Assembly (NCBI GenBank): GCA_025210485.1
Contig: JAOARN010000047.1
Location: forward strand, 32,563 to 96,562
Reading direction: 5' to 3'
Length of the DNA: 64,000 nucleotides
Source: Marinifilaceae bacterium
GTDB taxonomy: Bacteria; Bacteroidota; Bacteroidia; Bacteroidales; Marinifilaceae
Part shown: positions 63,437-64,000 of the stretch, in pieces
How the letters are laid out: every line of letters begins with the position of its first letter
How positions within the stretch are numbered: position 1 is the stretch's first letter
Program-made: the position numbers and the translations under genes
The notes under the pieces: generated by a model
Told to the model about the DNA's origin: nothing
Database searches by the model: none
The model's input: only the letters and a program-made list of their open reading frames with translations

Positions 63437-64000
63437 ATGAAAAAGTATATATTTTACATTCTTATATTAGGTTTGAGTTCATGCGTTGTATCGAAAAAGA
63501 AATATGATCAATTATCCACTGCTAAAAGAGGAGTTGATGCAAAACTTGCCGAACAAATAGCTACCAACAAGGAAAATCAAGAAACCATTAATAGTTTGAA
63601 TAAAAAAGTAGAGACAACCACCTCTGATTTCAACAAACTTAAAAATGAAATGGCAGAAAATAATGCTGCAAAAGATGATCGAATAGCTGAACTTAACTCT
63701 AGATTGGCAAATCTTAATGCTGATGCTAGCGACTTAAATACTAAAATGGACAAAGTTAAATTCCAACAAAGCTTTCTTGAAAGAGAAAATAAAGAAAATG
63801 AATCTATCATTTCAGGATTGAAGGCAAAAATCAAAACTTTAAACAATAGCATTTCTGAGCTTAATAAAGAAAAAAATGATGCAAACACAAATGCTGCATG
63901 GGCTAAAAAAGAAATGAAAACAAAGCTTGCTAAAAAAGAACAAGAATTAGCAATTAAACAAAAAGAAATTGATGCATTAAATGCAAAAATCACAGAAAAC
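63437..64000 (+). CDS. Coiled-coil lipoprotein, partial at right edge
   Basis: The ATG at 63437 opens a frame of 188 codons that continues past the window. It begins MKKYIFYILILGLSSC with a lipobox cysteine at residue 16, then about 170 residues of continuous charged helix with heptad character (KKKYDQLSTAKRGVDAKLAE, SISELNKEKNDAN). Similar Bacteroidota proteins end in an OmpA-family peptidoglycan-binding domain; that part lies outside. Probably an outer-membrane lipoprotein bridging to peptidoglycan. Confidence 0.75.
   Translation, partial: MKKYIFYILILGLSSCVVSKKKYDQLSTAKRGVDAKLAEQIATNKENQETINSLNKKVETTTSDFNKLKNEMAENNAAKDDRIAELNSRLANLNADASDLNTKMDKVKFQQSFLERENKENESIISGLKAKIKTLNNSISELNKEKNDANTNAAWAKKEMKTKLAKKEQELAIKQKEIDALNAKITEN

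Noticed and set aside
1..64000. tRNA, rRNA or tmRNA genes
   Set aside because: No cloverleaf with a TTCGA-type T-loop and matching acceptor stem, and no rRNA-like conserved sequence, was seen on either strand.

Overview
The window is AT-rich DNA from a member of the Bacteroidota. The evidence is a SusC/SusD pair, an ECF sigma factor with a FecR anti-sigma factor, T9SS C-terminal sorting domains (YPNP start) on two large secreted proteins, promoters of the TAnnTTTG type, and a sodium-pumping methylmalonyl-CoA decarboxylase operon typical of propionate-forming members. A marine or anaerobic Marinilabiliales/Bacteroidales-like host is my inference; no rRNA or marker gene is present to settle it.

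Layout. 1-480: a diverged dispersed repeat that recurs at 53.2-54.05 kb. 0.48-8.4 kb: a YdjM-like membrane protein, an FMN/Fe-S flavoprotein, a PKD lipoprotein, then a minus-strand operon (membrane protein, acyl-CoA dehydrogenase, EtfB, EtfA, membrane Fe-S protein) that should pass electrons from acyl-CoA oxidation to quinone. 8.9-16.2 kb: a secreted clostripain-type peptidase, then E2, fused E1 and flavodoxin for branched-chain 2-oxoacid oxidation. 16.3-18.3 kb: a YchJ-like protein and a REP-associated tyrosine transposase between two arrays of palindromic REP units. 18.3-31.9 kb: a Sus-like uptake island (FecR, SusC, SusD, surface lipoproteins, M16 protease, calcineurin-type phosphoesterase) whose likely sigma factor lies at the far end on the other strand. 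32.4-40.1 kb: one 2,562-residue surface protein with DUF285 repeats, cadherin-like repeats and a T9SS tail.

41.8-48.2 kb is an accessory, defence-like patch: two group II intron 3' remnants on opposite strands, diverged flanking repeats around a PD-(D/E)XK nuclease gene, a large perfect palindrome, two overlapping DUF262 genes (one with a C-terminal DUF1524 HNH-type domain, GmrSD-like), and a possible IS91-type transposase remnant. 48.3-52.8 kb is the core mce-mmd operon, whose membrane subunit carries an unusual secreted lipocalin-like N-terminal domain. 52.8-54.2 kb is gene-free and repeat-rich. 54.25-55.2 kb encodes an unrecognised protein whose Cys/His spacing suggests a CheD/CNF1-type deamidase. 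55.4-56.9 kb is a CLC fluoride exporter behind a clear fluoride riboswitch with a well-placed promoter. 57-64 kb holds a glycine-rich secreted protein, a LytS-type histidine kinase, a carboxypeptidase-regulatory-domain protein and the start of a coiled-coil lipoprotein.

Most worth a second look: the DUF262 pair with its neighbourhood, the REP/transposase array, the putative deamidase, the split FecI/FecR uptake island with an M16 protease, and the lipocalin-OadB fusion. All family calls rest on motifs read by eye; no search was run.
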